From assembly GCF_000931445.1 (NCBI RefSeq), contig NZ_CP010849.1:2976001-3040000 (forward strand): a stretch of 64,000 bases of DNA, written 5' to 3'. Below are positions 43,720-52,027 of the stretch, in pieces; position 1 is the stretch's first letter, and each line of letters begins with the position of its first letter. Under the pieces are notes generated by a model. The model had not been told where the DNA came from, did not search any database, and saw only the letters and a list, made by a program, of their open reading frames with translations. Origin of the DNA: Streptomyces cyaneogriseus subsp. noncyanogenus (GTDB lineage: Bacteria; Actinomycetota; Actinomycetes; Streptomycetales; Streptomycetaceae). The translations under genes and the position numbers were made by a program.

Positions 43720-44503
43720 CACCCGTGACATCGACCCCCGCCCCGGATCCGGTCCCGAGCGGCCCACGCGTGAGCTGGTGCGGCTGGAGCAGGTCAGCAA
43801 GCGGTTCGGGGACAGGACGGTGCTCGACCGGCTCGACTTCTCCGTGGACGCCGGCAAGCACGTCACCCTGATCGGGCCCTCCGGATCGGGCAAGACCACG
43901 ATCCTGCGGCTGCTGATGACCCTGACCAAGCCCGACGAGGGCACGATCACCGTCGACGGCCGCACGCTGTACCCGGCACCCGAGAAGCAGGTCCGGGAGA
44001 TCCGCAAGAACATCGGCATGGTGTTCCAGCAGTTCAACCTGTTCCCGAACATGTCGGTCCTCAGGAACATCACCGAGGCGCCGGTCACCGTCCTCGGCAT
44101 GTCGAAGGACGCCGCCGAGGAGCGGGCGCGAGAGCTGCTGGAGCTCGTCGGGCTCAGCGAGCACCTGGACAAGCTCCCGGGCCGGCTCTCCGGCGGGCAG
44201 CAGCAGCGGGTGGCGATCGCCCGGGCGCTGGCCATGCGGCCCCAGGTGCTGCTGCTGGACGAGGTGACCTCGGCGCTGGACCCGGAACTGGTGGCCGGGG
44301 TGCTGGACGTGCTGCGGGACATCGCCCGCTCGACCGACATCACCATGCTCTGCGTGACCCACGAGATGAACTTCGCCCGGGACATCTCGGACCAGGTGCT
44401 GATGTTCGACTCGGGGCGGGTGATCGAGGCCGGTCCGCCGGAGAAGATCTTCAGCGAGCCGGAGCACGACCGGACCCGGGAGTTCCTCAGCGCGGTGCTC
44501 TGA
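43709..44503 (+). CDS. ehuA: ABC transporter ATP-binding protein (EhuA-like)
   Basis: 264 aa, starting at a TTG (LSLDTRDIDPRPGS) inside the ehuD end; the core domain starts near ELVRLEQVSKRFGDRTVLDR. Walker A LIGPSGSGKTTI, Q-loop GMVFQQFNLF, signature LSGGQQQRVAIARAL, Walker B VLLLDEVTSALDPEL, H-loop CVTHEM. Polar-amino-acid-type ATPase that energises the two permeases. Confidence 0.93.
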   Translation: MSLDTRDIDPRPGSGPERPTRELVRLEQVSKRFGDRTVLDRLDFSVDAGKHVTLIGPSGSGKTTILRLLMTLTKPDEGTITVDGRTLYPAPEKQVREIRKNIGMVFQQFNLFPNMSVLRNITEAPVTVLGMSKDAAEERARELLELVGLSEHLDKLPGRLSGGQQQRVAIARALAMRPQVLLLDEVTSALDPELVAGVLDVLRDIARSTDITMLCVTHEMNFARDISDQVLMFDSGRVIEAGPPEKIFSEPEHDRTREFLSAVL

Positions 44504-44651
44504 CCCGGCCGCCGCGCGCGCCGAGCGCCGGGCCCCCAACCGGGCCCCGATCTCGCCGACACCCGCCCCCGGCGGGGTCACCGGCCGCTATCGTGAGAAG
44601 GATTCGCCGTCCGGACTACGGCCCTACGAGCGAGCGCGAGGGGACACCACC

Positions 44652-45410
44652 GTGGCGCTGAAGCACGAGCCGACCGCGCCGTACCACTCGGTCCAGGACG
44701 CGCTGCGCGTCCTGGAGACAGTGGCGCGGCACGGCACCGGGACCACCGGCACCGAGCTGGCCCGGCACACCGGCCTCGGCCCCGAGCGGCTGACGGCGCT
44801 GCTGCGGATGCTGTGCCGCGAGGGGTACGTCGAGCGGACCGGCGACGGGGCGTACGTGACGGGCGAGGCGCTGAGCCGGACCGGCTCCGCGCACGGCCGC
44901 GCGGAGGCCCTGCGCGTCAGGATCCAGCGCGCCCTCGACCGGCTGCGCGACTCGGTAGGCGCCGCGGTCTATCTCAGCCGGTACCTCGACGGCGAGGTCC
45001 GGATCACCCAGTACGCCGACGGCCCGGCCACGCCCCGGGTGCACGAGTGGGTGGACTTCCGCTGCTCGGCCCACGCCACCGCGATCGGCAAGAGCCTGCT
45101 GGCCCAGCTCGACCACGCCGGCCGCCGCGACCACCTCGCCCGGCACAGGATGGCCCGTCTCACCTCGCACACCATCACCAGCCGCCGGACGCTGCTGTCC
45201 CGTCTGGAGGCGCAGCCGCCCACGGCCCCCGTCCTCGACCTCCAGGAGTACGCCGTCGGCACGGTCTGCGCGGCCGTCCCGATCACCGCGGGCGCCGCGG
45301 CGGGCTGCCTCGCGCTGTCCCTGCCCGCCGAGGACGCCCACCGGCTGCGCCGGGCCGCCGACACCCTGAACCGGAACGCGGCGCCGGTGCTGCTGTCCCT
45401 GGCGATCTAG
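44652..45410 (+). CDS. IclR-family regulator next to the ehu-like operon
   Basis: 252 aa from a GTG with AGGGGAC. Winged HTH at residues 10-70 (HSVQDALRVLETVARHGTGT; RLTALLRMLCREGYVERTGD), then the IclR effector domain (RCSAHATAIGKSLLAQLDHA; GCLALSLPAEDAHRLRRAAD). It follows the importer by 148 bp in the same direction and is the probable local regulator; effector unknown. Confidence 0.92.
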   Translation: MALKHEPTAPYHSVQDALRVLETVARHGTGTTGTELARHTGLGPERLTALLRMLCREGYVERTGDGAYVTGEALSRTGSAHGRAEALRVRIQRALDRLRDSVGAAVYLSRYLDGEVRITQYADGPATPRVHEWVDFRCSAHATAIGKSLLAQLDHAGRRDHLARHRMARLTSHTITSRRTLLSRLEAQPPTAPVLDLQEYAVGTVCAAVPITAGAAAGCLALSLPAEDAHRLRRAADTLNRNAAPVLLSLAI

Positions 45411-45534
45411 TACCGGGGTACCGGTCTCCCCGGCCGGTGGTCCGCCGGGCCTGCCCGGGTGGTCGGGAGCACCCCCTGGGACCAGGTAGTATTTACCTCG
45501 TCGCCGGCCGCGAGAAGCGGAAGGCGAGAGTCAT

Positions 45535-45608
45535 GCGCCGCTAGCTCAGTTGGTTAGAGCAGCTGACTCTTAATCAGCGGGTCCGGGGTTCGAGTCCCTG
45601 GCGGCGCA
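45535..45608 (+). tRNA. tRNA-Lys (CTT), copy 2
   Basis: Same 74-nt sequence as copies 1 and 3. The upstream flank differs (GGCGAGAGTCAT instead of ACGTCAGCAG); TAGTAT about 45 bp upstream may be the -10. Confidence 0.97.
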
Positions 45609-45613
45609 CAGAA

Positions 45614-45644
45614 GAGGGGCCCTCGCTTCGAGCGGGGGCCCCTC
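45614..45644 (+). terminator. Terminator after tRNA-Lys copy 2
   Basis: GAGGGGCCCTCGCT / AGCGGGGGCCCCTC, one mismatch, 3-nt loop, followed by GTTCGTG. Confidence 0.85.
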
Positions 45645-45664
45645 GTTCGTGTCCCGCCCCGGCG

Positions 45665-46270
45665 TCAGAAGGTGACGTCCGAGCAGGCGTAGAACGCGTT
45701 GCCCGTGTCGGCGACCGTCCACACCGCGAGGATCACGTGGTGCCCGCTCAGCCCGGACGGCAGCGTGCCGCTGTGGGAGAGCGTGGACGGCGGACGCTGA
45801 CCGTTGTACGGCACCGTCAGGAACGGCGTGAGGTTGAGGTCGGACCGGGCCAGGTTGTGGTTCTGGTTCCAGCCCGGCTTGGTGACGTAGTACTTGAAGT
45901 CGGTCGTGGCGTGCATGGCGGTGAACTGCCACCGGAAGGTGTAGCTCTGGCCGCCGGACACCTTGGTGGTGGGCCAGGCGCCGCCCGAGGGCGTGCGCGG
46001 GCTGTCGAGCTGGGCGAAGCCGGTGTTGTTGGCGGAACAGATCCGCCCGTCGGCCGGTCCCGCGGCCGGGAAGCCCTTGGGGCCCTCGACGCTCTGCGGC
46101 TCCCACTGGATGGCGCCGCAGTTGGTGACCGTGCCGTTCTGGCAGAGCTTCTGCCGGCTGATGGGGAGATCGGTGTAGCCGTGGCCGCTGGCACCACCGG
46201 AGGAGAGCACAAGGGCTCCGGTGGTAGCCAGTCCCACCACGGCGGCGGACAACTTGGTCCTGGTACGCAT
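45665..46270 (-). CDS. Lytic polysaccharide monooxygenase (AA10)
   Basis: Secreted copper enzyme that oxidatively cleaves chitin or cellulose. 201 aa without an extra binding module. The signal peptide ends ...SGGASG|H, leaving His30 as the N-terminal copper ligand in HGYTDLPISRQ; the second His is His120 in FTAMHATTDFKYY, forming the histidine brace. Conserved AA10 features include CGAIQWEPQSVEG and the terminal GNAFYACSDVTF. A DasR box lies about 42 bp upstream, favouring chitin as the substrate context. Convergent with tRNA-Lys copy 2. Confidence 0.95.
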   Translation of the reverse strand: MRTRTKLSAAVVGLATTGALVLSSGGASGHGYTDLPISRQKLCQNGTVTNCGAIQWEPQSVEGPKGFPAAGPADGRICSANNTGFAQLDSPRTPSGGAWPTTKVSGGQSYTFRWQFTAMHATTDFKYYVTKPGWNQNHNLARSDLNLTPFLTVPYNGQRPPSTLSHSGTLPSGLSGHHVILAVWTVADTGNAFYACSDVTF

Positions 46271-46311
46271 GCTGCCGCTCCTGGGGAACGTGGGGGTTCA
46301 GTGAGCCGTGC

Positions 46312-46323
46312 AGGTCTAGACCA
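46312..46323 (-). promoter_or_regulatory. dre (DasR) box upstream of the LPMO gene
   Basis: Minus-strand TGGTCTAGACCT, 11/12 to TGGTCTAGACCA, about 42 bp before the LPMO start. Such 12-mers, often as direct repeats, are the classic promoter elements of Streptomyces chitinase genes. Confidence 0.85.
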
Positions 46324-46427
46324 AGTCTCAGATTATGGGGACGGCTTGAACATGTCCATACCAATCGCGGGCTGGATTTCCCCGCCCGTTTCCCCGGCCC
46401 CGCACCGCCCCCGCACCGCCCCCGGCC

Positions 46428-47537
46428 TCAGGGGCCGGCCTCTGCCCGGCCCGCGCAGAAGGCCACCGTCAGGTCCCTCACCAGCACCTTCCGCTCGTAG
46501 TCGTCGAGCTCCACCAGCCCGCGCATGGTCAGCCGGGTCACCGTGTCCTCCACCGAGTCCACGACCGAGGTGAGCACATGCGCCCGCTGCTCGGCGTCCA
46601 GGGCGGCGATCCGGCGGCGGTACATCGCCGCGGCGATCTCCGGGGCGTACTCCACCCGCACCGGGCGCACCGAGAACACCTGAAGCCCCACCGGCGCCAT
46701 GTCCGCCGCCACCAGCCGGGTCAGCGCGTCACCGGCCGCCTCCACGGCGCCCCGCCCACCGCCCGGCACCCCCACCGGCACCCGGGCGAGCGCCGCCTCG
46801 ACGCACTCGCGCAGATACGTCTCGTGGTCCTCGACGGCGAGCGAGGCCCGCGCGGTGTCCCGCACCCGCCACACCACCAGCGTCACCACGTGGAGCGGCA
46901 CCCCGTTGCGGTCGGCCGCGGGCATCGGCTCACTGCGCCAGTGCCGCAGCCGTACGTCGACCCGGCGGCGCAGCAGCAGCGGGTTGACCCACATCAGGCC
47001 GGTGCGCCGCACGGTCCCCCGGTAACGGCCGAACAGACCGAGCACCCAGGCCCGCCCGGTCCGCCCCCGGGCCAGTCCGCCCAGGCCGAACAGGCCGAGC
47101 GCGCCCGCCCCCGCGTACGCCGCCCACTGGGCCGCGCCCAGCCCCGCGCCGGGGGACGGCGGCACCGCCGCGAGGAGCGGCAGGACACCCGCCCACCAGG
47201 AGGTGACCAGGCAGCCGGCCACACCGCAGACCCCGGCGAGCACGCCCGCCGCGCCGGGCAGCACCCGGGCCGGACGCTCCACCAGATCCGGGTCGACCTC
47301 CACGGCGGGCGCGGGCCGGGCGGCCGCCGGGCGGCGCAGCCGGGGCTGCTCCCCCGTGCCCTGCCGCCGGGCCACGACCGCGGGCCGCAGCGGCACCGGC
47401 GCCGGATGGGCATCGTCACGGAAGAGCAGGTGGACGGGGATCTCGGTGGTGGCCTCGTTCCGGATGAGCCGCCCGGGCCGGGCCGTCCCCTCCGCCGGGC
47501 CGCCGGACTCGGGCGTGTGTGACGTGGTCGTACTCAT
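46428..47537 (-). CDS. SPFH/band-7 domain membrane protein
   Basis: 369 aa; GGAG upstream of the ATG. N-terminal 150 residues include a Pro-rich part and two hydrophobic segments (VLAGVCGVAGCLVTSWWAGV; WAAYAGAGALGLFGLGGLAR). A band-7 domain follows (RRTGLMWVNPLLLRRRVDVR; LHVVTLVVWRVRDTARASLA; APVGLQVFSVRPVRVEYAPE), then a coiled region. Flotillin-like scaffolds of this type organise membrane complexes. It shares direction with the next secreted-protein gene, 98 bp apart. Confidence 0.88.
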   Translation of the reverse strand: MSTTTSHTPESGGPAEGTARPGRLIRNEATTEIPVHLLFRDDAHPAPVPLRPAVVARRQGTGEQPRLRRPAAARPAPAVEVDPDLVERPARVLPGAAGVLAGVCGVAGCLVTSWWAGVLPLLAAVPPSPGAGLGAAQWAAYAGAGALGLFGLGGLARGRTGRAWVLGLFGRYRGTVRRTGLMWVNPLLLRRRVDVRLRHWRSEPMPAADRNGVPLHVVTLVVWRVRDTARASLAVEDHETYLRECVEAALARVPVGVPGGGRGAVEAAGDALTRLVAADMAPVGLQVFSVRPVRVEYAPEIAAAMYRRRIAALDAEQRAHVLTSVVDSVEDTVTRLTMRGLVELDDYERKVLVRDLTVAFCAGRAEAGP

Positions 47538-47635
47538 GCGTGCTCCAGCCTCCGCGCCAGATGCGTCATGAACGGGTGGGCGACCGGGGCGTGCGCGCGG
47601 CGCGGGCGAGTGGCCGCGCGCGGGCCTCGGGTGGT

Positions 47636-48772
47636 TCAGGAGAAGAGCCGCCGCCAGGTCTCCGGCCCCGGATAGCCGTCCGCCGCGCCGCCCCGCCAGC
47701 CCTGGGCGCGCTGGAACGCCTCGACGCCCCGCCGGTCCGCCTCGCCCCAGCGGGGTCCGGGCCCGGTGGTGTAGTACGCGCCGAATCCCTTCTTCACGAG
47801 CTGCCGCCCCAACTGGGTGACGTACGCGTTGCGCGCCCCCGGACGGAACATCGCCCGGCCCGGATAGCCGGGCACCCCGTGGGAGGAGGGCGCTCCGTGC
47901 GGGGAGGACGCCCCGTGCGAGGAGGGCGCTCCGGCTCCGCCCGTGACCCGCGCCGCGTTCCCCGGGGCCGGCGCGCCGTTCCGGGCCGCCGCGGCGGCAG
48001 AGGCGGCCGAGGCGGCCGTGCCGGTCGTCAGGCCCTTGTACCGGTAGGGCAGGTAGCTGGCGGAGTTGCTCCAGTAGGCGTACGGGGTGGTCTGGCGGCG
48101 GGTGTGCGGGGGTGTCTGCTCGTAGGCGGTGTACTGGGTGTGCGCGGAGTCCGTCCAGCCGCCGAAGATCACCACGTGCGAGCCGTTCTGCGGGTCGGCC
48201 GGGTTGTGGAAGAGCAGGATGTCGCCGGGCTGGAGTTCCTCCTTGGTGATGCGGTCCGCGTACTGGCCGAGACTGCCCGTCCATTCGTTCCCGGGCAGGC
48301 TCCAGGCCATCGAGACATAGCCCGAGCAGTCCTGCCGGTAACCGTCGGACCAGTAGGCTGTCATGCTGTACGGCACTTTGGCGGTGACCCAGGTCTGCGC
48401 CCGCTCGATGATCTGCGCGCGGGTCGTCGCGGGGATCACCACCCCGGACGTCGGCCGGGGCACACCGGAGCCGGGGCCGTGCAGCGGGGCCGCGCCGCCC
48501 TGCGGGGTCCCGGGCTCGTCACCGGCGGGCACGCCCGGCCGGTGGGGGGCGTGGGCGGCGGCCGGGGCCGCCGCGGCGGGGCTCGCGCCCAGGGCGGTGC
48601 CGGCCGCCGCGGCGGCGGTGGCCGCGATCAGCGCGCGGTGCGCGGCCGGGTGGCCGGGGGCCCGGCCGGCCGGGGACCGGGCGGAGAACGGCAGGACGCT
48701 CCGCCAGTGGCGGCAGCCCGGGCAGTCGCAGTCGCTCGCGGGATCGAATTCTTCGAATACCGGAGTATTCAT
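47636..48772 (-). CDS. Secreted NlpC/P60- or CHAP-like amidase with peptidoglycan-binding domain
   Basis: 378 aa from MNTPVFEEFDPASDCDCPGC, with GAGGTAGG upstream. A Cys/His-containing N-terminus (CDCPGCRHW) precedes a Tat/Sec-like hydrophobic Ala segment. Catalytic domain: Cys in YRQDCSGYVSMAWSLPG, His in NGSHVVIFGGWTD. A Ser/His/Gly repeat linker (SSHGASSPHGAPSSHG) leads to a C-terminal PG_binding_1-like domain (RNAYVTQLGRQLVKKGFGAY; WGEADRRGVEAFQRAQGW). Likely cuts or remodels peptidoglycan. The N-terminal CxCxxC with C-terminal export is odd: those Cys precede the signal segment. Confidence 0.87.
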   Translation of the reverse strand: MNTPVFEEFDPASDCDCPGCRHWRSVLPFSARSPAGRAPGHPAAHRALIAATAAAAAGTALGASPAAAAPAAAHAPHRPGVPAGDEPGTPQGGAAPLHGPGSGVPRPTSGVVIPATTRAQIIERAQTWVTAKVPYSMTAYWSDGYRQDCSGYVSMAWSLPGNEWTGSLGQYADRITKEELQPGDILLFHNPADPQNGSHVVIFGGWTDSAHTQYTAYEQTPPHTRRQTTPYAYWSNSASYLPYRYKGLTTGTAASAASAAAAARNGAPAPGNAARVTGGAGAPSSHGASSPHGAPSSHGVPGYPGRAMFRPGARNAYVTQLGRQLVKKGFGAYYTTGPGPRWGEADRRGVEAFQRAQGWRGGAADGYPGPETWRRLFS

Positions 48773-48959
48773 GCGACCTACCTCACACTCCAGATGGACA
48801 TGTCCGCTTTGGTGCACGAGCGCCAGTTTTCCAACTGTCCACCGGGTGCGCATGTTGACGGTCCGAATGATGTACGGGGGCGGCCCGCGCCCCCCGGGGC
48901 CCGGCGGGCGGTGGTCGGGAGCACCCTTCGGCGTCGGGTAAAGTTGATGACGTCAGCAG

Positions 48960-49033
48960 GCGCCGCTAGCTCAGTTGGTTAGAGCAGCTGACTCTTAATC
49001 AGCGGGTCCGGGGTTCGAGTCCCTGGCGGCGCA
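48960..49033 (+). tRNA. tRNA-Lys (CTT), copy 3
   Basis: Identical to copies 1 and 2. The 5' flank ACGTCAGCAG matches copy 1, showing duplication of promoter-proximal sequence too. TAAAGT about 20 bp upstream may be the -10. Confidence 0.97.
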
Positions 49034-49041
49034 CCGACGGT

Positions 49042-49073
49042 CGAAGGCCCCTCGCGAACGCGAGGGGCCTTCG
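49042..49073 (+). terminator. Terminator after tRNA-Lys copy 3
   Basis: Perfect stem CGAAGGCCCCTCGCG / CGCGAGGGGCCTTCG with an AA loop. Closely related to the copy 1 terminator. Confidence 0.92.
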
Positions 49074-49144
49074 GCGTTCTCGGTCGGGTGTTCGAGCCGG
49101 TGTCGGGCTCCGGCGGCCGGGGCCGGGGCCGGTGAGCGGACGCC

Positions 49145-49834
49145 TCACCGGCCGGTTCCGGTCAGATACGCGGAGACGACCACGTTCGCCGTACAGCCGC
49201 CGGCCGCGCTCTCCGGGGTGCCGCCGCAGGTGATCAGCCGCAGTTCGGCCCGCCCCGCGTCGCGCCGCCCGTACGCCTGGTGGACGTCGAAGCGGTCGCG
49301 GTCGAGGAGGCGTACGTCGTCCACGGTGAACTCGGCGGCCCCGGCGCCGTCCCGGAGCACCCGGATGGTGTCGCCCGGCTTCAGCGTGCTCACCTGGTGG
49401 AAGACGGCGGGCCGGGTCCCGGTTCCGGTGCGCCCCACCATCAGCGCGGTGCCGGCCGCGCCCGGGGCCGGACCGGCGGCGTACCAGCCGACGGTGCGGG
49501 GCTGGCCGGGGGGCGGCGGGTCGAGGGCGCCGCGGGCGTCGAGTCCGCGGGCCGTCACCGGCGCCTGGATGCCGAGGCCGGGGATGTCCAGGCGCCGCGG
49601 CGGCGCCGTGCCGAGCGGCCGGTGCGCCGGCGGCAGCCGGACGTCGGGCGGGCGGCCGGCCGCCGCCATGTCGCCGGTGGCCGGTCCGAGCGGACCGGCC
49701 ACCGGCAGGGCCGTGGTGGTCCGGCCCCACAGCCACAGCCCGAGCAGCAGTACCGCCCAGGCGACGCCGGTCACGAGCCGGCCGGTGCCACGGGGGCGTT
49801 CCTCGCCGGGCCTGGTGACGCTGGGTGATCCCAT
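49145..49834 (-). CDS. Class F sortase-like protein with Arg at the catalytic-His position
   Basis: 229 aa. TM anchor near residues 22-40 (TGVAWAVLLLGLWLWGRTTT), then the sortase barrel (RLDIPGLGIQAPVTARGLDA; TVGWYAAGPAPGAAGTALMV). Catalytic Cys203 in LRLITCGG is present. Class F sortases normally read VGH at the start of the next motif, but here it is MVGR (Arg135, codon CGC, one base from CAC His). The protein may be inactive, may have shifted function, or the base may be a sequence error. An LAxTG surface protein is encoded about 1.1 kb away. Confidence 0.85.
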   Translation of the reverse strand: MGSPSVTRPGEERPRGTGRLVTGVAWAVLLLGLWLWGRTTTALPVAGPLGPATGDMAAAGRPPDVRLPPAHRPLGTAPPRRLDIPGLGIQAPVTARGLDARGALDPPPPGQPRTVGWYAAGPAPGAAGTALMVGRTGTGTRPAVFHQVSTLKPGDTIRVLRDGAGAAEFTVDDVRLLDRDRFDVHQAYGRRDAGRAELRLITCGGTPESAAGGCTANVVVSAYLTGTGR

Positions 49835-49936
49835 CGTGAACCTCCCGTCGTCCGGAGACTCTCCCGGGCGCCCCGGCCCCGCATCCGGTGCGGGGCGCGG
49901 GTGCGCCGAACGGGTGACGAAGGGCGGCGGCCGGTT

Positions 49937-50716
49937 TCAGATCCGGTCGACGAGATCCGCGATGGAGTCCACGACCTGGGACGGCCGGTAGGGGAAGTCC
50001 TCGATCCGCCCGGGGGCGGTCAGGCCGGTGAGGACCAGGAAGGTCTGCATCCCGGCCTCGATCCCGGCCAGCACGTCCGTGTCCATGCGGTCGCCGATCA
50101 TCGCGCTGGTCTCGGAGTGGGCGCCGATGGCGTTGAGACCGGTGCGCATCATCAGCGGGTTGGGCTTGCCCGCGAAGTAGGGCTGCTTGCCGGTCGCCTT
50201 GGTGATGAGGGCGGCCACCGCGCCGGTCGCGGGGAGCGGCCCCTCGGTGGAGGGGCCGGTCTCGTCGGGGTTGGTGCAGATGAACCGGGCGCCGCCGTTG
50301 ATGAGGCGCACCGCCTTCGTCATGGCCTCGAAGGAGTAGGTGCGGGTCTCGCCGAGGACGACGTAGTCCGGGTCGTGGTCGGTGAGGACGTACCCGATGT
50401 CGTGCAGGGCGGTGGTCAGGCCCGCCTCGCCGATGACGTACGCCGAGCCGCCGGGCCGCTGGTCGTCGAGGAACTTGGCGGTGGCCAGCGCCGAGGTCCA
50501 GATGGCCTCGATCGGCACCTCCAGACCCATGCGGCGCAGCCGGGCGTGCAGGTCGCGCGGGGTGTACATGGAGTTGTTGGTCAGGACCAGGAAGGGCTTG
50601 CCGGACTCGCGCAGCCTCTTGAGGAAGGCGTCGGCCCCGGGGATCGGCACCCCCTCGTGGATGAGGACGCCGTCCATGTCGGTGAGCCACGATTCGATGG
50701 GCTTGCGGTCTGCCAT
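49937..50716 (-). CDS. HAD-IIA phosphatase (NagD-like)
   Basis: 259 aa from MADRKPIESWLTDMDGVLIH. Motif I DMDGV, motif II in FLVLTNNSMYTPRDL, NagD/PgpPase-type cap, motif III Lys in YFAGKPNPLMM, motif IV SAMIGDRMDTDVLAGIEAGM. Dephosphorylates small phosphates (nucleotides, 2-phosphoglycolate or glycerol phosphates); exact substrate unknown. Confidence 0.92.
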   Translation of the reverse strand: MADRKPIESWLTDMDGVLIHEGVPIPGADAFLKRLRESGKPFLVLTNNSMYTPRDLHARLRRMGLEVPIEAIWTSALATAKFLDDQRPGGSAYVIGEAGLTTALHDIGYVLTDHDPDYVVLGETRTYSFEAMTKAVRLINGGARFICTNPDETGPSTEGPLPATGAVAALITKATGKQPYFAGKPNPLMMRTGLNAIGAHSETSAMIGDRMDTDVLAGIEAGMQTFLVLTGLTAPGRIEDFPYRPSQVVDSIADLVDRI

Positions 50717-50946
50717 GTGCTGCGAACTCCTGGCGTGCGTACGGACAACGGGCGGGGGCGCCGGAACCACGGCGTACCGACGCCCCCAGCGTAGTCAGGA
50801 CCGCGTCCGGCGGACCCCGTCGATCATCTGGTACCCGTCGATCACCCGGTATCCGTCGTCGCCCGGTACCTGTCGTGTCGCCCGCCCGTTCGTCGACCAC
50901 CCGTCGCCTGCCCGTTGCCCGCCGTCGCCCGCTCCTGCCGGTGCCG

Positions 50947-51810
50947 TCAGCGGCGTCGGCGGGCCAGCAGGACGGCCGTGGTGCCGGCGGCGACGAGGAG
51001 GGCGGCGGTGGTCAGCGCCTGGAGGACCCGGCGCAGCCCCGTGCCGGCGAGCTGGTCGGCGAAGGGGAACCCGCCGTCGGGGGCGGCGGGGGTGAGGCCC
51101 GGGGTGAGGGCGGGCGCGGAGTCGGACGGTCCGGCGGGCAGGACGCGGAAGCCGTAGTCGTTGGACTGGCCGACCCAGTCGCCGTCGTCCTCCCTGCGCT
51201 GCACGATCGCCGCGTTGGCGGTGACCTCGTCGGGCCCGGCGTCCGGGGCGACCGCGAGCCGCACCGTGACCGTGCGGGTGCGGCCGGGGCCGATCGTGAA
51301 GCCGGGGAAGCCGCCGTCGTCGGCGGCGAGGGCACCGATCAGCTCGTGGGCGTCGGTCGTCACGAAGCGGACGGGGCGGAAGCGGGTCCCGTCGTGGAAC
51401 TCCAGGCGCAGGTGCGACGGCTGGAGGGACCGGTGCTCGTCGACGAGGACGACGACGGGGTGGATGCGGGAGCAGGCGCGGGTGGTGGTGTTGGTGAGGT
51501 CCAGATACCAGGTGCCGTGGCCTCCGCCGGCCTGGTAGGCGGCGGGGCCGCCGTGGAGGCGGGTGGTGAGGGGGAAGTCGCGGTCGCCGGGGGCGGCGCA
51601 GGCGGGGGTGGGGGCGGGCTCGGGGGCGCGTGGGTTGGCGTGCGCCGGGGTGAGTTCCGGTGCGTGGGGGCTGGCGTGAGCTGGGGCGAACTCGGGAGCG
51701 TGGGGGCCGGCGTGCGCCGGGGCGGGCGGTGCCGCGGTCGTGAGCGTGACCGGGGTGAGGAGGGCGGCTGCCGCCATCAGGCAGGGGGACACGGGCGTGC
51801 ACAGTCGCAT
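50947..51810 (-). CDS. Sortase-anchored surface protein (LAxTG)
   Basis: 287 aa from MRLCTPVSPCLMAAAALLTP, a Sec signal. Then about three 12-residue Ala/His/Pro repeats (APAHAGPHAPEF, APAHASPHAPEL, PAHANPRAPEP), a beta-sandwich-like domain (GGHGTWYLDLTNTTTRACSR), and C-terminal sorting signal LAGTG followed by a hydrophobic helix and RRRR. LAxTG is typical of class E sortase substrates in Streptomyces; the nearby sortase-like protein is class F, so they may not be partners. Longer upstream frames are not supported. Confidence 0.85.
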   Translation of the reverse strand: MRLCTPVSPCLMAAAALLTPVTLTTAAPPAPAHAGPHAPEFAPAHASPHAPELTPAHANPRAPEPAPTPACAAPGDRDFPLTTRLHGGPAAYQAGGGHGTWYLDLTNTTTRACSRIHPVVVLVDEHRSLQPSHLRLEFHDGTRFRPVRFVTTDAHELIGALAADDGGFPGFTIGPGRTRTVTVRLAVAPDAGPDEVTANAAIVQRREDDGDWVGQSNDYGFRVLPAGPSDSAPALTPGLTPAAPDGGFPFADQLAGTGLRRVLQALTTAALLVAAGTTAVLLARRRR

Positions 51811-52027
51811 GAGCACATGAGCATGCCGGGGCCCTGCCCGGCCGGGAACCGCCATTCGGGGCGCCCGCCCCCAACGGCCCCGCCCGTCCACCCGGCCGGC
51901 GGAGCACCCCGGTGTCCCGGCCCGAACGGCGGTCCCGGACACCGCCGTACGGGAGCACCCGACCGGCACGCCGCCGAACACCCCGCCCCAGCAAGGCACC
52001 CCACCGGCGGACCCCGCCGCCACGCCG

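Noticed and set aside
34998..45534. Integrative element bounded by tRNA-Lys copies as attachment sites
   Set aside because: Content is conserved core genes (cdgA, metalloprotease, importer) with no integrase, relaxase or composition change.
50800..50946. CCCGTCG-rich short repeats after the LAxTG gene
   Set aside because: Degenerate, low-complexity tail between genes with no stem or array structure.
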